NCBI GenBank assembly: GCA_035687745.1
Contig: DASRVA010000101.1
Span: forward strand, 1 to 29,986
Reading direction: 5' to 3'
DNA length: 29,986 nucleotides
DNA from: DASRVA01 sp035687745
GTDB taxonomy: Bacteria > Gemmatimonadota > Gemmatimonadetes > JACCXV01 > JAHWKZ01
In this document: positions 16,091 to 24,188 of the stretch, piece after piece
Layout: each line of letters starts with the position of its first letter
How positions within the stretch are numbered: position 1 is the stretch's first letter
Position numbers and translations under genes: made by a program
The notes under the pieces: model-generated
Database searches by the model: none
Told to the model about the DNA's origin: nothing
Seen by the model: only the letters and a program-made list of their open reading frames with translations

Positions 16091-17091
16091 GTTGGCAAGT
16101 TAGCGTCTGCGGTGGCGCCACGCCCGACGATCCCGGTGGGCGTCTCCGCCTCTTCGTCCTCGGCATCGTCGCGCCGGCGGTCGACCACGTACACCGAGCC
16201 ACGGAAGGACTTGGCGTACGATTTCATCTCGCTGGCCAGCTCGCTGACCTTGGCCGGGTGGGCGAAGCTGCGCCGCACGTTGGATACGCAGCCGATCGAC
16301 AGCGTCATGAGCGGGATCTCGCGCACGCTCCCCTGGCGGTCCTTTGCCAGGATGGTGCCGCGCCGACGGTCCTCATCGGTGTATTGCAGGGGCATGAGGG
16401 TGTCGAAGGCGTCGATGATGGAATGGGAGACCCGGGCCAGATCCTCGAAGGGCAGCGTGTAGATGAAGTCGTCGCCTCCAATGTGGCCGACGAAGCCGCG
16501 GTCGGAGAGCCGGCGTACGGTGTCGCGGAGGATGAGCGACAGGATCCATATGACGCGGTCGCCCCGGTGATAGCTGTAGCTGTCGTTGAACTCCTTGAAG
16601 GAGTCGATGTCCGCGTAGCAGACGGCGAAGCGCTCACCGCTGGCGATCCGCCGCTGTATGTCGTGCTGGATGATCTTCGTCCCCGGCAGCATCGTCGACG
16701 GATGCACGGCCACGTCGCGCTCGAAGCGATCCAGCACGGTCCGCAGCCTCAGGACCTGCTCAAGACCGGAGTGGGTTCCGCACAGGAACTCGTCGGCCCC
16801 GCTCTCGAAGCCCCGCGCGATCTCGTCCACGCGATGCTCGCGCGAATGGAAGACGATCGGGACCACGCTGTTGAAAGGATCGTTCTTGAGCCGGCGGCAG
16901 AGGTCGGTGGCGGAGCTGAAGTCGTGATCGGCGTCGAGAACCAGCAGATCGACGACCCCGCGCTCGAGGGCCTGCACGACCTCGGCACCCGACGCGAGGA
17001 CCGTCATCTCTCCCGTCCGCTCCTCGATGAACCGTTCCAGGGCCTCGGGGACGCGCAGACCGCCGAGATACAGGACGCGCAGCTCGCTCAC
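16087..17091 (-). CDS. Receiver-like domain plus GGDEF-like domain protein
   Basis: A 334-aa cytoplasmic protein. Residues 1-125 resemble a response-regulator receiver: VLD ends strand 3 (D53) and FHSREHRVDE fits the region after strand 4. The conserved lysine after strand 5 is missing, because ESGADEFLCGTHS replaces the usual Lys-Pro, so the receiver may be degenerate. Residues about 135-300 form a GGDEF-type fold with YADIDSFKEFND (157-170) and GGDDF at 205-209 in place of GG[D/E]EF. Diguanylate cyclase activity is uncertain, and it may be a nucleotide-binding sensor. The tail is acidic. The GTG start at 17091 lies 16 nt after apbE, and the stop overlaps prfB by GTGA. Confidence 0.75.
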   Translation of the reverse strand: MSELRVLYLGGLRVPEALERFIEERTGEMTVLASGAEVVQALERGVVDLLVLDADHDFSSATDLCRRLKNDPFNSVVPIVFHSREHRVDEIARGFESGADEFLCGTHSGLEQVLRLRTVLDRFERDVAVHPSTMLPGTKIIQHDIQRRIASGERFAVCYADIDSFKEFNDSYSYHRGDRVIWILSLILRDTVRRLSDRGFVGHIGGDDFIYTLPFEDLARVSHSIIDAFDTLMPLQYTDEDRRRGTILAKDRQGSVREIPLMTLSIGCVSNVRRSFAHPAKVSELASEMKSYAKSFRGSVYVVDRRRDDAEDEEAETPTGIVGRGATADANLPT

Positions 17092-17107
17092 GTCGCCTTC
17101 CGCGGCG

Positions 17108-18253
17108 TCAGTCCTCGCGCCCGGTCGGCCGATAGGGCGGGTCGATCCACTGACGGTACTGCTCCAGTCCGGTGGTCACGACCACCGCGCTCCGCGTGCC
17201 GGGCGGGGTGTCGGTCACGAAAACCGCATCCACCTCCGGCCACCGCTCGACCATTTGCGGGCCGCCGAGCGGCCCGAGGACGAACAGCGACGTGGCCAGG
17301 ATGTCGCTGATCATGGCGCTCTCGGCGAACACGCTGACGCTCACCAGACCCGGCTCGATCGGGCGCCCGGCCCGAGGATCGACGAGATGCCCGTAGCGAC
17401 GCCCCCCGAGCGTCACTTGCCGCTTGAGCGACGACGACGTCGAGGCGGCGCCGGGCGGCACCTGGAAGATGGCGAATCCCCGGTCCGGCTCGTAGGGGTT
17501 GCTCAGTTCGATGGGCCACGACTCACTCGTCGACTCGGGTCCGGGTCCGAAGAAGACCATGTCGCCCGAGAGGTCGACGATGCCGCTCGTCGCTCCGGCT
17601 TCGATCATCGCCTCGCGCATGCGGTCGAGCGCGAACCCCTTCATGACGGCCCGAAGGTCGAGCTCCATTCCCGAATCGGGCAGGAAGACCGTGTGGGCCA
17701 GCGTATCGACCTCGACACGGTCCCATCCGACGTGGCGCCGGGCGGCCGCGATCGAGGATTCGGTCGGGATCCTCGGCTCGGACGATGGGCCGAAGCCCCA
17801 CAGGTCCACCAGCGGCCCGACGGTCGGATCGAACGCGCCTCCGCTCCGCTCCGCCCACTGGAGGGCGGCGAGGACGGCGGTCTCGGTCCAGGGACTCACG
17901 GCGACCGGCGCGCCGCCGGCCGCCAGGTTGACACGGGCCAACTCGCTTCCGGGGTTCAGCCTGTCCAGCAGGAGCTCCACCGAGTCGACCACGGCGAATC
18001 CGGCCGCAAGCGCGCGCCGGGCGGTGCCCGAGTCGGGGGCCGATACGGTCGCGCGGCCCTGCGTGGAGAGGACGAACCGGCGCTGGGAGAGCTCGACCCC
18101 CGGAAACTCCTCGTGCGCCTCGTGGATGGCGTGGGCGATCCGGAGCGGCGGCCCCTCGGCGTCCGATCCCCCCTCGGTCCGCGCCGCGGTCGCGCATCCG
18201 GCGAGCCAGAGCGCCAGGAGGGCGGCGATATCGCTGGATCGGGCGTGTGGCAT
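17108..18253 (-). CDS. apbE: ApbE-family FAD:protein FMN transferase (lipoprotein)
   Basis: ApbE attaches FMN covalently to threonine residues of periplasmic flavoproteins, such as NqrC or RnfG, using FAD. The 381-aa product has a lipoprotein signal with lipobox LAGC (Cys20), placing it on the periplasmic side of a membrane. Family motifs are GGAFDPTVGPLVDLWGFG (about 140-157), DLRAVMKGFALD (where DLGGIAKGYA is common), HLVDPRAGRP, and the metal/FAD-site segment SAMISDILATSLFVLG. No nqr or rnf target gene is in the window, so its substrate is unknown. The ATG at 18253 has GGAG about 9 nt upstream. It lies 72 nt after a lipoprotein gene that follows the sigma/anti-sigma pair. Confidence 0.87.
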   Translation of the reverse strand: MPHARSSDIAALLALWLAGCATAARTEGGSDAEGPPLRIAHAIHEAHEEFPGVELSQRRFVLSTQGRATVSAPDSGTARRALAAGFAVVDSVELLLDRLNPGSELARVNLAAGGAPVAVSPWTETAVLAALQWAERSGGAFDPTVGPLVDLWGFGPSSEPRIPTESSIAAARRHVGWDRVEVDTLAHTVFLPDSGMELDLRAVMKGFALDRMREAMIEAGATSGIVDLSGDMVFFGPGPESTSESWPIELSNPYEPDRGFAIFQVPPGAASTSSSLKRQVTLGGRRYGHLVDPRAGRPIEPGLVSVSVFAESAMISDILATSLFVLGPLGGPQMVERWPEVDAVFVTDTPPGTRSAVVVTTGLEQYRQWIDPPYRPTGRED

Positions 18254-18325
18254 GGGGAGAAGCTCCAGGATCGGCCGTCCGCGCGCAAGAACCCCCCGCC
18301 ACGCCCCCGAACCGGCAGGGCGGGG

Positions 18326-19162
18326 TCAGGGGGCGACCAGGGTCAGCTCGCTCTGCTGGGACATGTCGATGTTCTGGCGGGATGGCCCCTGCGGACCCAT
18401 CGTCACCTTCGTGACCGTGGCCTGCGCCGTCGTCTCCACCCGCGCCACGATCTGGCGCTCCCGATCGAAGTGCAGGCGGCCGCGGAGCCGGATTCGCTCC
18501 TCGGTCGTCTGGGGGGCCTGTCCGGTCAGGCTGTCGGCCTCGTACACGACCGGCAGGTACACGTCGCCGTCGAAGGCGATGACCGCGGTCCGCTCGTCCA
18601 GGTCCTCGAGGACGTAGGTCGAGCGGGTCACGACCGGCTCGGCCTGGGGCGAGAGGACGCGCACCTCCTGGGTCCAGCTGTCCCCCACCTTGAGCGGCCG
18701 CTCCGGGAACACGGGCTGGGTCTGGTCCAGATACGTCTTGAAGTCGAGGTTCCCGAACGCTCTGCGCGCGGACCGCAGGTCTCCGACGTCCATGATCTTG
18801 CCCTGCGGGGTGATCTCGACCCGCAGGGCGAACTCGGCGGGCATCTCGTGGTCGGCCTTCTGCTCGCCGGACGGTCGATAGGTCCACGCCAGCAGGTAGT
18901 TCCCGCGCGCGGTCACCTCGGTGGCGACCTCCTCGACGTTCATCGTACGCTCGTAGACCTCGCGGGGGGGCTTGCCACCGGTCGTGTCGGCGCGGGTGAC
19001 CGTTCCCCAGACGCGGTAACGATACTGGAGCGTGTCGCCGATCTCGTAGTCGAGGCGCAGGCGGACCTCGGGGGCTCGCGCCGGCTCCCCCTCGCCGGAC
19101 GAGCAAGCCCCGACCACTCCCGCCACCAGGGCGAGCGTCCGTACGTGTCGGAGGGACGTCAA
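18326..19162 (-). CDS. Predicted lipoprotein of unknown function
   Basis: A 278-aa predicted lipoprotein. I chose a TTG start at 19162-19160 because it overlaps the anti-sigma stop (TTGA) and begins a signal sequence, TSLRHVRTLALVAGVVGAC, with a lipobox ending at Cys20. The frame is open farther upstream, but that part only mirrors the anti-sigma gene. The mature protein is beta-rich and begins with a DYEIGDTLQYRYRV strand. It also has VGDSWTQE and RGRLHFDRERQIVARVE, a pattern seen in several poorly characterised bacterial lipoproteins. There are no transmembrane helices beyond the signal. I do not recognise a function. Its place after an ECF sigma/anti-sigma pair suggests an envelope role. 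Confidence 0.75.
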   Translation of the reverse strand: MTSLRHVRTLALVAGVVGACSSGEGEPARAPEVRLRLDYEIGDTLQYRYRVWGTVTRADTTGGKPPREVYERTMNVEEVATEVTARGNYLLAWTYRPSGEQKADHEMPAEFALRVEITPQGKIMDVGDLRSARRAFGNLDFKTYLDQTQPVFPERPLKVGDSWTQEVRVLSPQAEPVVTRSTYVLEDLDERTAVIAFDGDVYLPVVYEADSLTGQAPQTTEERIRLRGRLHFDRERQIVARVETTAQATVTKVTMGPQGPSRQNIDMSQQSELTLVAP

Positions 19163-19665
19163 CGCGCTTCGGCCAGGCTGGCGAGGATGATCCCCTTCGA
19201 TACCGGATCCACGCTGCCGATGGCGACCGTCGCCTGTTCGAAGAGGCGGTACTCGGATGCCCACTCGGGGCCGGGCGCCGGGGCCGCGGCGACCGGCGGA
19301 GCATCGGGCGCTGTCTCGGAACGGGGTTGGATCAGCAGCAGGACCGCGATCGAGGCGGCCAGCGCGAGGGTCGGGAGCAGCCGCCGCGCGCGCCGACCCG
19401 GCGTCAGCCCGAGACCCGTCCAGAACTCGTCCCAATACCCCTCCGGAGGAGCCGGAGGGTCGGCCGCGTACCAGCGCAGGGAGCTCAGCAGCGCGGCGCA
19501 CTCCTCGCGCAGGAGTCGACACCGGTCGCAGCGCCACAGATGGGCCTCCGCAGCCCGCTCGACCGGCGCGGAGAGCCGCCCGTCGAGAAGCGCGTAGACC
19601 GCCTCGGGGTCGAGATGCCGCTCGGGCTGGGAGATCGCTTCGTGGTCCATGGGGTTCATCCTCAC
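19159..19665 (-). CDS. Anti-sigma factor with HC2-type zinc finger and one membrane helix
   Basis: Anti-sigma factors of this class hold an ECF sigma factor at the membrane until a signal releases it. In the 168-aa product the N-terminal zinc-binding motif is H42-x3-C46-x2-C49 (AHLWRCDRC). A proline-rich stretch follows, then one transmembrane helix near 96-113 (LLPTLALAASIAVLLLIQP) and a short periplasmic tail with an Ala/Pro-rich part. The start is 58 nt downstream of the sigma gene, the usual order. The ATG codons at the N-terminus (M1, M3, M6) make the exact start uncertain. The stop overlaps the next lipoprotein gene (TTGA). Confidence 0.82.
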   Translation of the reverse strand: MRMNPMDHEAISQPERHLDPEAVYALLDGRLSAPVERAAEAHLWRCDRCRLLREECAALLSSLRWYAADPPAPPEGYWDEFWTGLGLTPGRRARRLLPTLALAASIAVLLLIQPRSETAPDAPPVAAAPAPGPEWASEYRLFEQATVAIGSVDPVSKGIILASLAEAR

Positions 19666-19723
19666 TACCTAATGACGCAAACGACGAGCCAACGTTCAAA
19701 ATCGGCAGCCCCCTGGTTCCCCC

Positions 19724-20326
19724 TCAAGCCCGGTGGCCGAGGAGGGCGCGGAGCTTCTCCCGACCGTAGAAGAGGTTCGATCTCACCGTCGCCGGCGGGC
19801 ATCCGCACCGCTCGGCGACCTCCTCCGTCGAGAGCCCCTCCACGTCATGCAGGATCACGATCTCCCGCTGACGAGGGGGAAGCGACCGGATCGCCCGCTC
19901 GAGCCGAAGATAGAACTCGCGTCGCTCGACCCGCCGGTCGGGGGCCTCGAGCCGGAAATCGGCGTAGTCCTCGGCGAATCGTTCCGGCGGCGGGGTCTCG
20001 TGGCGGATCGTGCGCCGACGGCTTCGCAGATGGTCGAGCGCGGTGTTGACGATGATGCGCCTCGCCCATGGGAAGAACGCATCGGGCTGGGTCAGCCCGG
20101 CCAGGTTCTGGAACACCTTCACGAACGCTTCCTGCAGGACGTCGTCGGCGTCGGCGTGGGAGCCCGCGTAGCGGCGGGCCAGCCCGTAGAAGGCGCTCCG
20201 GTATGCTTCCATCAGGTCCCGGAAGGCGCGCTGATCCCCGTCGCGGGCCCGCCGTACGAGCTCCGCCGTCCTGTCGGCCTCGCCCTCGACCGCACGGGAG
20301 CCGGACGCGACCATCGGCGCCTTCAT
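19724..20326 (-). CDS. ECF (extracytoplasmic function) RNA polymerase sigma factor
   Basis: A 200-aa sigma-70 family protein that directs RNA polymerase to a specific set of promoters. Region 2 spans about residues 25-95 with the core-binding and -10 segments (DADDVLQEAFVKVFQNL, FFPWARRIIVNTALDHLR). Region 4 spans about 135-190 with the helix-turn-helix LPPRQREIVILHDVEGLSTEEVAERCGCPPATVRSNL, which recognises the -35 element. The ATG at 20326 overlaps the upstream gene stop by ATGA and is preceded by GAGGAAAGG. A longer open frame upstream is a shadow of the neighbouring gene. The zinc-finger anti-sigma factor is encoded next. Confidence 0.9.
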   Translation of the reverse strand: MKAPMVASGSRAVEGEADRTAELVRRARDGDQRAFRDLMEAYRSAFYGLARRYAGSHADADDVLQEAFVKVFQNLAGLTQPDAFFPWARRIIVNTALDHLRSRRRTIRHETPPPERFAEDYADFRLEAPDRRVERREFYLRLERAIRSLPPRQREIVILHDVEGLSTEEVAERCGCPPATVRSNLFYGREKLRALLGHRA

Positions 20327-22041
20327 ACCGCCTTTCCTCTCGATCCGGCCTCCTCCACGCCGAGGACCCAGGCCGCCACCCGTCCGGCCTGGATCGGCTC
20401 GTCGACCCGCCAGTACGACCGGTCCTCCAGGACCGCCGAGCTGGTATCCTCCGGCATGGCCAGGACCTGCGATACGATCCGTCGGGCCCGCTCTCTCCAA
20501 CGCTCGAGGTTGTCGACCTTCAGGTCGACCCATCCGGCCTCCGCCCACCGTTCGACCGACTCCCGGCCCAGCGCCTCCCGCGCCTCCTCTTTGTACGGCG
20601 GGATCTTCATCTCGGGACCGCGCAGGAGCCGCCCGTCGGGAAGCCGGATCGGCAACCCGATGGAGAGGATCCTCGCGCGGAGCCCGGCGTCCTCCATGAC
20701 GAGCGCCGAGCACGCGGCGCTCATTCGCCCCGGATCGGACCCGGCCACGGCCTGGAGGCTCCCCGTCGACGTGCGCAGAAGGTACGCTTCGTAGAGCAGC
20801 TTGGAGAGGCGCGGCGGTCCGAGCATCTCGAAGGCGATCGAGTCGGTCTCGTGCTCGGCCTCGAGCCGTCGCATCTCCGCCAGCGCGCGATGTCGCATGA
20901 CGCCGGCCCGGTAGGAAGGCCCCAGGGTCGCGCCGTCCAGCGCGCTCACGACCTCACGGCCACCCGAGCCGCCCTTGATCTCGCGGACCACCTCGACCGC
21001 GATCTCCTCGGGCGTCACGTACTCCATCTGTCCGAGCGCGGTCACCGTCTCGAACTCCTCGCAGGAGAAGACCCCGTTCTCGCCGGTGTCGATGTAGACC
21101 GACTCCAGAACGGCCGGGGCGCCTTGCGGCGTTTCCACCGCGACCCATCCGGAGGCATCGTCGGCCAGCGCGTCGGCCACCCCGATGGCGCTCTCCGGCG
21201 GGCAGTCGAAGAGCGGGATCGGCCGACCTGCCCGGAGGACCGGCCCCGCCCCGATCCTCTTCCAAGCCACGGCCGCGCTCGGCTTGAGCTCCTTGACGAC
21301 CGGCGCGTCGGGCGTCCGGGCGAGCAGGTACAGAAGCATCGAATGGGCGCCGGCGATCGACGACTTGGTCAAGAGCACCCGGCTCGGCCGCTCCTCGCTG
21401 TGGGTGTAGGGGATGTTCAGGCCCATCCCGCCCGAGCCCGTCGTGCCGACCTTCAGGTAGGCCGCGGTCCCGCCGGCGCGGAGGGCCTCCCTGAGGATCT
21501 GGACGTGGCGGATCAGCTGGGGCATGGAGAGGGTCGTCAGGTGATCCTCGATCACGTCCCGCAGGTCGGTTGCCCCGGCCTCTCCCTGGTCGACCCGCGC
21601 GACCACCTTCTGCACGCGGCGGACGCTGTAGAAGATGTCCTGGTAGGCGAACGCGGTGGCGGTGTTGATGCAGTCGATCACGATATGCGGGCGCTGCTCG
21701 GCCAGGAGCCGCCACAGGGTGGCTCGCTCGAGGACTTCCACGGTGAGCTCGGCCATCGTGTCCTCGATGAGCGCGCGCCGGTGACGACGGTCGCCCTGGA
21801 GACGACTCCGGTCGAGGTCGCGGAGGTCCCATCGGACGAAGACGTTGCCCCAGACGGGAACCAGCTCGACCCCCTCGGGAAAGCGCGGGGCGTGGCTCTC
21901 GACGGCCTCTTCGGCCTCCTCCCGACGCAGCGAATGGAGGACGATCCGGGCCGGCCGCTGGTCCACCAGCGCGCGCACGATCGCCGAGCCTACGAGGCCC
22001 CACCCGCCCAGGAGCAGAACGGTCTGTCCGCGGATCTCCAC
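20323..22041 (-). CDS. Large NAD(P)-binding Rossmann-fold protein of unknown function
   Basis: This is a 572-aa protein. The start is a GTG at 22041, one base after the pseudouridine-synthase stop; the longer upstream frame is a shadow of that gene. The N-terminus has a dinucleotide-binding motif VLLLGGWGLVGSAIVRAL (about 8-25) like extended short-chain dehydrogenases. A later strand has VIDCINTATAFAYQDIFYS (about 115-135). A conserved-looking GTTGSGGMGLNIPYTHSEE segment lies near 205-225. The C-terminal half includes YIDTGENGVFSCEEFETVTALGQ and is helical, without an obvious second family. No catalytic Tyr-x3-Lys pair is clear. It could be a dehydrogenase or epimerase-like enzyme of unknown substrate. 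It overlaps the sigma gene by ATGA. Confidence 0.7.
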   Translation of the reverse strand: MEIRGQTVLLLGGWGLVGSAIVRALVDQRPARIVLHSLRREEAEEAVESHAPRFPEGVELVPVWGNVFVRWDLRDLDRSRLQGDRRHRRALIEDTMAELTVEVLERATLWRLLAEQRPHIVIDCINTATAFAYQDIFYSVRRVQKVVARVDQGEAGATDLRDVIEDHLTTLSMPQLIRHVQILREALRAGGTAAYLKVGTTGSGGMGLNIPYTHSEERPSRVLLTKSSIAGAHSMLLYLLARTPDAPVVKELKPSAAVAWKRIGAGPVLRAGRPIPLFDCPPESAIGVADALADDASGWVAVETPQGAPAVLESVYIDTGENGVFSCEEFETVTALGQMEYVTPEEIAVEVVREIKGGSGGREVVSALDGATLGPSYRAGVMRHRALAEMRRLEAEHETDSIAFEMLGPPRLSKLLYEAYLLRTSTGSLQAVAGSDPGRMSAACSALVMEDAGLRARILSIGLPIRLPDGRLLRGPEMKIPPYKEEAREALGRESVERWAEAGWVDLKVDNLERWRERARRIVSQVLAMPEDTSSAVLEDRSYWRVDEPIQAGRVAAWVLGVEEAGSRGKAV

Positions 22042-22042
22042 C

Positions 22043-22825
22043 TCAGCCAGCCCCGCGCCCCGGGCTCGCCAGACCCACCAGGGCTCTGAGCCGGTCGAGC
22101 TCGGCCGCGGCCAGCCGGCGGCTCGCCCCCGGGGCCAGGCCGTCCAGGGAGACGGTGCCGTACCGCGTGCGGACGAGGCGCAGGACCTGACCCCCGCACG
22201 CCTCCAGGATCCGCCGGACCTCCCGCTTCCGGCCTTCGACGAGGACGAGCCGGACCTCCCGGCGCGCCCCGCGACCCGCTCCGCGGCGGGCCAGGATCCT
22301 GGCCCCGAACGGGGCCGTCCGGCCATCCTCGAGCTCGATCCCGCGCGCCGCCCCCGCCGCCAGCTTCCGCTCGTCGAGCGCGCCGCCGACCTCGGCGACA
22401 TACGTCCGCTCCACCCCCCACCGCGGATGAGTGAGCCGGTGCGCCAGCCGGCCATCGTCGGTCAGAAGGAGGAGGCCTTCGGTGTCGCGGTCGAGGCGGC
22501 CCACGTACACGAGCCGGCCCCGGTCGGGCTCGTCCACGAGGTCGAAGACCGTGCGGCCCCCGCCGGGGTCGGAACGCGTCGTCAGGACCCCCGCCGGCTT
22601 GTGGAGGGCCAGGCAGACCCCGGCCCGTGGAGAGGCTTCCGGGAATCGCGCCCGCACGGTCCGGCCACGGACGGTGACCTTGTCCCGGCCGGGCTCGACG
22701 GTCGTGCCGGGCCGGGTGACCACGCTCCCGTTGACAGCTACCAGACCGGCCGCGATCAGGTCCTCCGACCGGCGTCGCGACGCGATTCCGGCCTGAGCGA
22801 GATAGCGCTGCAGTCGGACCTTCAC
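22043..22825 (-). CDS. rluB: rRNA large-subunit pseudouridine synthase, RluB/RsuA family
   Basis: This enzyme converts uridine to pseudouridine in rRNA. The 260-aa product has an S4 RNA-binding domain (1-60, RLQRYLAQAGIASRRRSEDLI) and a catalytic domain with GRLDRDTEGLLLLT, in which D112 is the catalytic aspartate. Other RsuA/RluB motifs are LALHKPAGVLTT and EGRKREVRRILEACGG. I chose the GTG at 22825 because it overlaps the scpB stop (GTGA) and gives the normal N-terminus. scpA-scpB-rluB order is widespread in bacteria, which favours RluB over RsuA or RluE, but the exact target uridine is not proven from sequence. Confidence 0.9.
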   Translation of the reverse strand: MKVRLQRYLAQAGIASRRRSEDLIAAGLVAVNGSVVTRPGTTVEPGRDKVTVRGRTVRARFPEASPRAGVCLALHKPAGVLTTRSDPGGGRTVFDLVDEPDRGRLVYVGRLDRDTEGLLLLTDDGRLAHRLTHPRWGVERTYVAEVGGALDERKLAAGAARGIELEDGRTAPFGARILARRGAGRGARREVRLVLVEGRKREVRRILEACGGQVLRLVRTRYGTVSLDGLAPGASRRLAAAELDRLRALVGLASPGRGAG

Positions 22826-23433
22826 GGCTCCCGGTCGCCGACGCCCGCTTCGGGCTCGAAGAGATCCGGCGGGGGGGCCTCGTCGGCCGGCGCGAGCTCG
22901 ACCTCCTCGGCCCGCGGCAGGGCCTCCAGATCGGGGAGACCGAAGTACTCGAGGAAGTGCTCGGTGGTGGCGTAGAGGAGTGGACGCCCCAGTCCCTCGC
23001 CTCGACCGGAGATCCGCACCAGGTCGCGCTCGACCAGGGTCTTCAGGACGCCGTCCACGTTCACGCCGCGGATCCCCTCGAGCTCGGTCCGCGCGACGGG
23101 CTGGCGGTAGGCGACGATCGACAGGGTCTCGAGCGCGGCCTGGGAGAGGCGTGGCCGGGAGGAGCGGTGGAGAAGCTTGATCCACAGCGCATGCTCCGGC
23201 CGGGTCAGCATGCGGAAGCCGCCCGCGATCGTCACGATCTGGAACGCTCGCCCTTCCCGCAGGTACCCGGCATTCAGCTCCGCCACCAGGTCGTCGACGG
23301 CCGCGGGTGTCAGCTCCTCGACGATTCCCGCGATCCGCTGCGATGAAAGGGGCTCCTCCGCGGCAAAGATGAGGGCTTCCACGATGGCCCTGGTCGACGC
23401 CGCCTCCCGGTCGATCGGATCACCCATCGTCAC
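22822..23433 (-). CDS. scpB: Segregation and condensation protein B (ScpB)
   Basis: ScpB is the winged-helix partner of the SMC-ScpA complex that compacts and segregates the chromosome. In the 203-aa product the N-terminal winged helix (IVEALIFAAEEPLSSQRIAGIV) is followed by a second one with LSQAALETLSIVAYRQPVARTELEGIRGVNVDGVL, the strongest ScpB signature, then GRGEGLGRPLLYATTEHFLEYFGL. The acidic C-terminal tail is variable in the family. The start is GTG 23433, overlapping the scpA stop as GTGA; an ATG two codons later (23427) is an alternative. Confidence 0.93.
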   Translation of the reverse strand: MTMGDPIDREAASTRAIVEALIFAAEEPLSSQRIAGIVEELTPAAVDDLVAELNAGYLREGRAFQIVTIAGGFRMLTRPEHALWIKLLHRSSRPRLSQAALETLSIVAYRQPVARTELEGIRGVNVDGVLKTLVERDLVRISGRGEGLGRPLLYATTEHFLEYFGLPDLEALPRAEEVELAPADEAPPPDLFEPEAGVGDREP

Positions 23434-24188
23434 TTGAGCTCTCCCGCGTAGACGTGGATCTCCCCGAAGCGATCCCCCTGGCGGAGCCGTATCTCTCCCT
23501 CGCGCGCCATCTCGAGCAGGGCGACGAAGGTGACGATCCAGTGCGACCGGGGCTCGCCCTCGACGAAGAGCTCGCGGAACGACGTCCTGCCCTCCTGGCG
23601 CAGCCGTCCACGGACGAAGCGGACCTTCTCCTCGATCGTGACGCCGATCGGCTCCAGCCGGTGGACGCGATCGCGCGCCGCCTCCTCCATGACGCTGCTG
23701 AACGCCTTGAGCAGGTCGCCCAGGGTGGCCCGGTGCCCCGGCTCCTCGTCCACGTCGTCGCCGGCCCCCAGCTCCGCCAGCCCGGCGCCCGGATCGACAC
23801 GTCCGTAGACTGCGCTCTGTGCTGCCTCACGATCCTTGAGCTGGTCCGCGATCTCGCGGAACTGCTGGTACTCGAGAATCATCGTGACCAGCTCGCGGCG
23901 CGGATCCTCGATGTCCTCGTCGTCGAGGGGCTCCGGGCGCGGGAGCAGCATCCGCGCCTTGATGCGGAGCAGGGTCGCCGCCATAAGGAGAAAGTCGCCC
24001 GCGCTCTCCAGTCGCTCCGGCCCCATCGACTCCAGGTACTCCAGGAACTGGGCGGCGATGAGGGCGATCGGGATGTCGTACACGTCCACCTCGTTCTTCT
24101 GAACGAGATAGACCAGCAGGTCGAGCGGGCCCTCGAAATCGAGGGCCTCGACCTTCACCCGATGGGGACCCGGATCGAGGTCTGCCAT
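23430..24188 (-). CDS. scpA: Segregation and condensation protein A (ScpA)
   Basis: ScpA is the kleisin that bridges the SMC heads. The N-terminal motif FEGPLDLLVYLVQKNEVDVYDIPI and the following LEYLESMGPERLESAGDFLLMAATLLRIKARMLLP are diagnostic. The C-terminal domain (from about 190, FRELFVEGEPRSHWIVTFVALLEM, then GEIRLRQGD) binds the SMC head. The ATG at 24188 gives 252 aa and overlaps trpS by 34 nt. The GTG at 24158, which would form a GTGA junction like its neighbours, gives an N-terminus closer to B. subtilis ScpA and is an equally good choice. scpB follows directly. Confidence 0.92.
   Translation of the reverse strand: MADLDPGPHRVKVEALDFEGPLDLLVYLVQKNEVDVYDIPIALIAAQFLEYLESMGPERLESAGDFLLMAATLLRIKARMLLPRPEPLDDEDIEDPRRELVTMILEYQQFREIADQLKDREAAQSAVYGRVDPGAGLAELGAGDDVDEEPGHRATLGDLLKAFSSVMEEAARDRVHRLEPIGVTIEEKVRFVRGRLRQEGRTSFRELFVEGEPRSHWIVTFVALLEMAREGEIRLRQGDRFGEIHVYAGELK

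Noticed and set aside
15250..17310. 686-aa plus-strand open frame
   Set aside because: It is antisense to prfB and the receiver/GGDEF gene and shows no domain motifs.
20327..20713. N-terminal extension of the ECF sigma factor frame
   Set aside because: The upstream part is a shadow of the Rossmann-protein gene. The ATG at 20326 has a ribosome binding site and an ATGA overlap.
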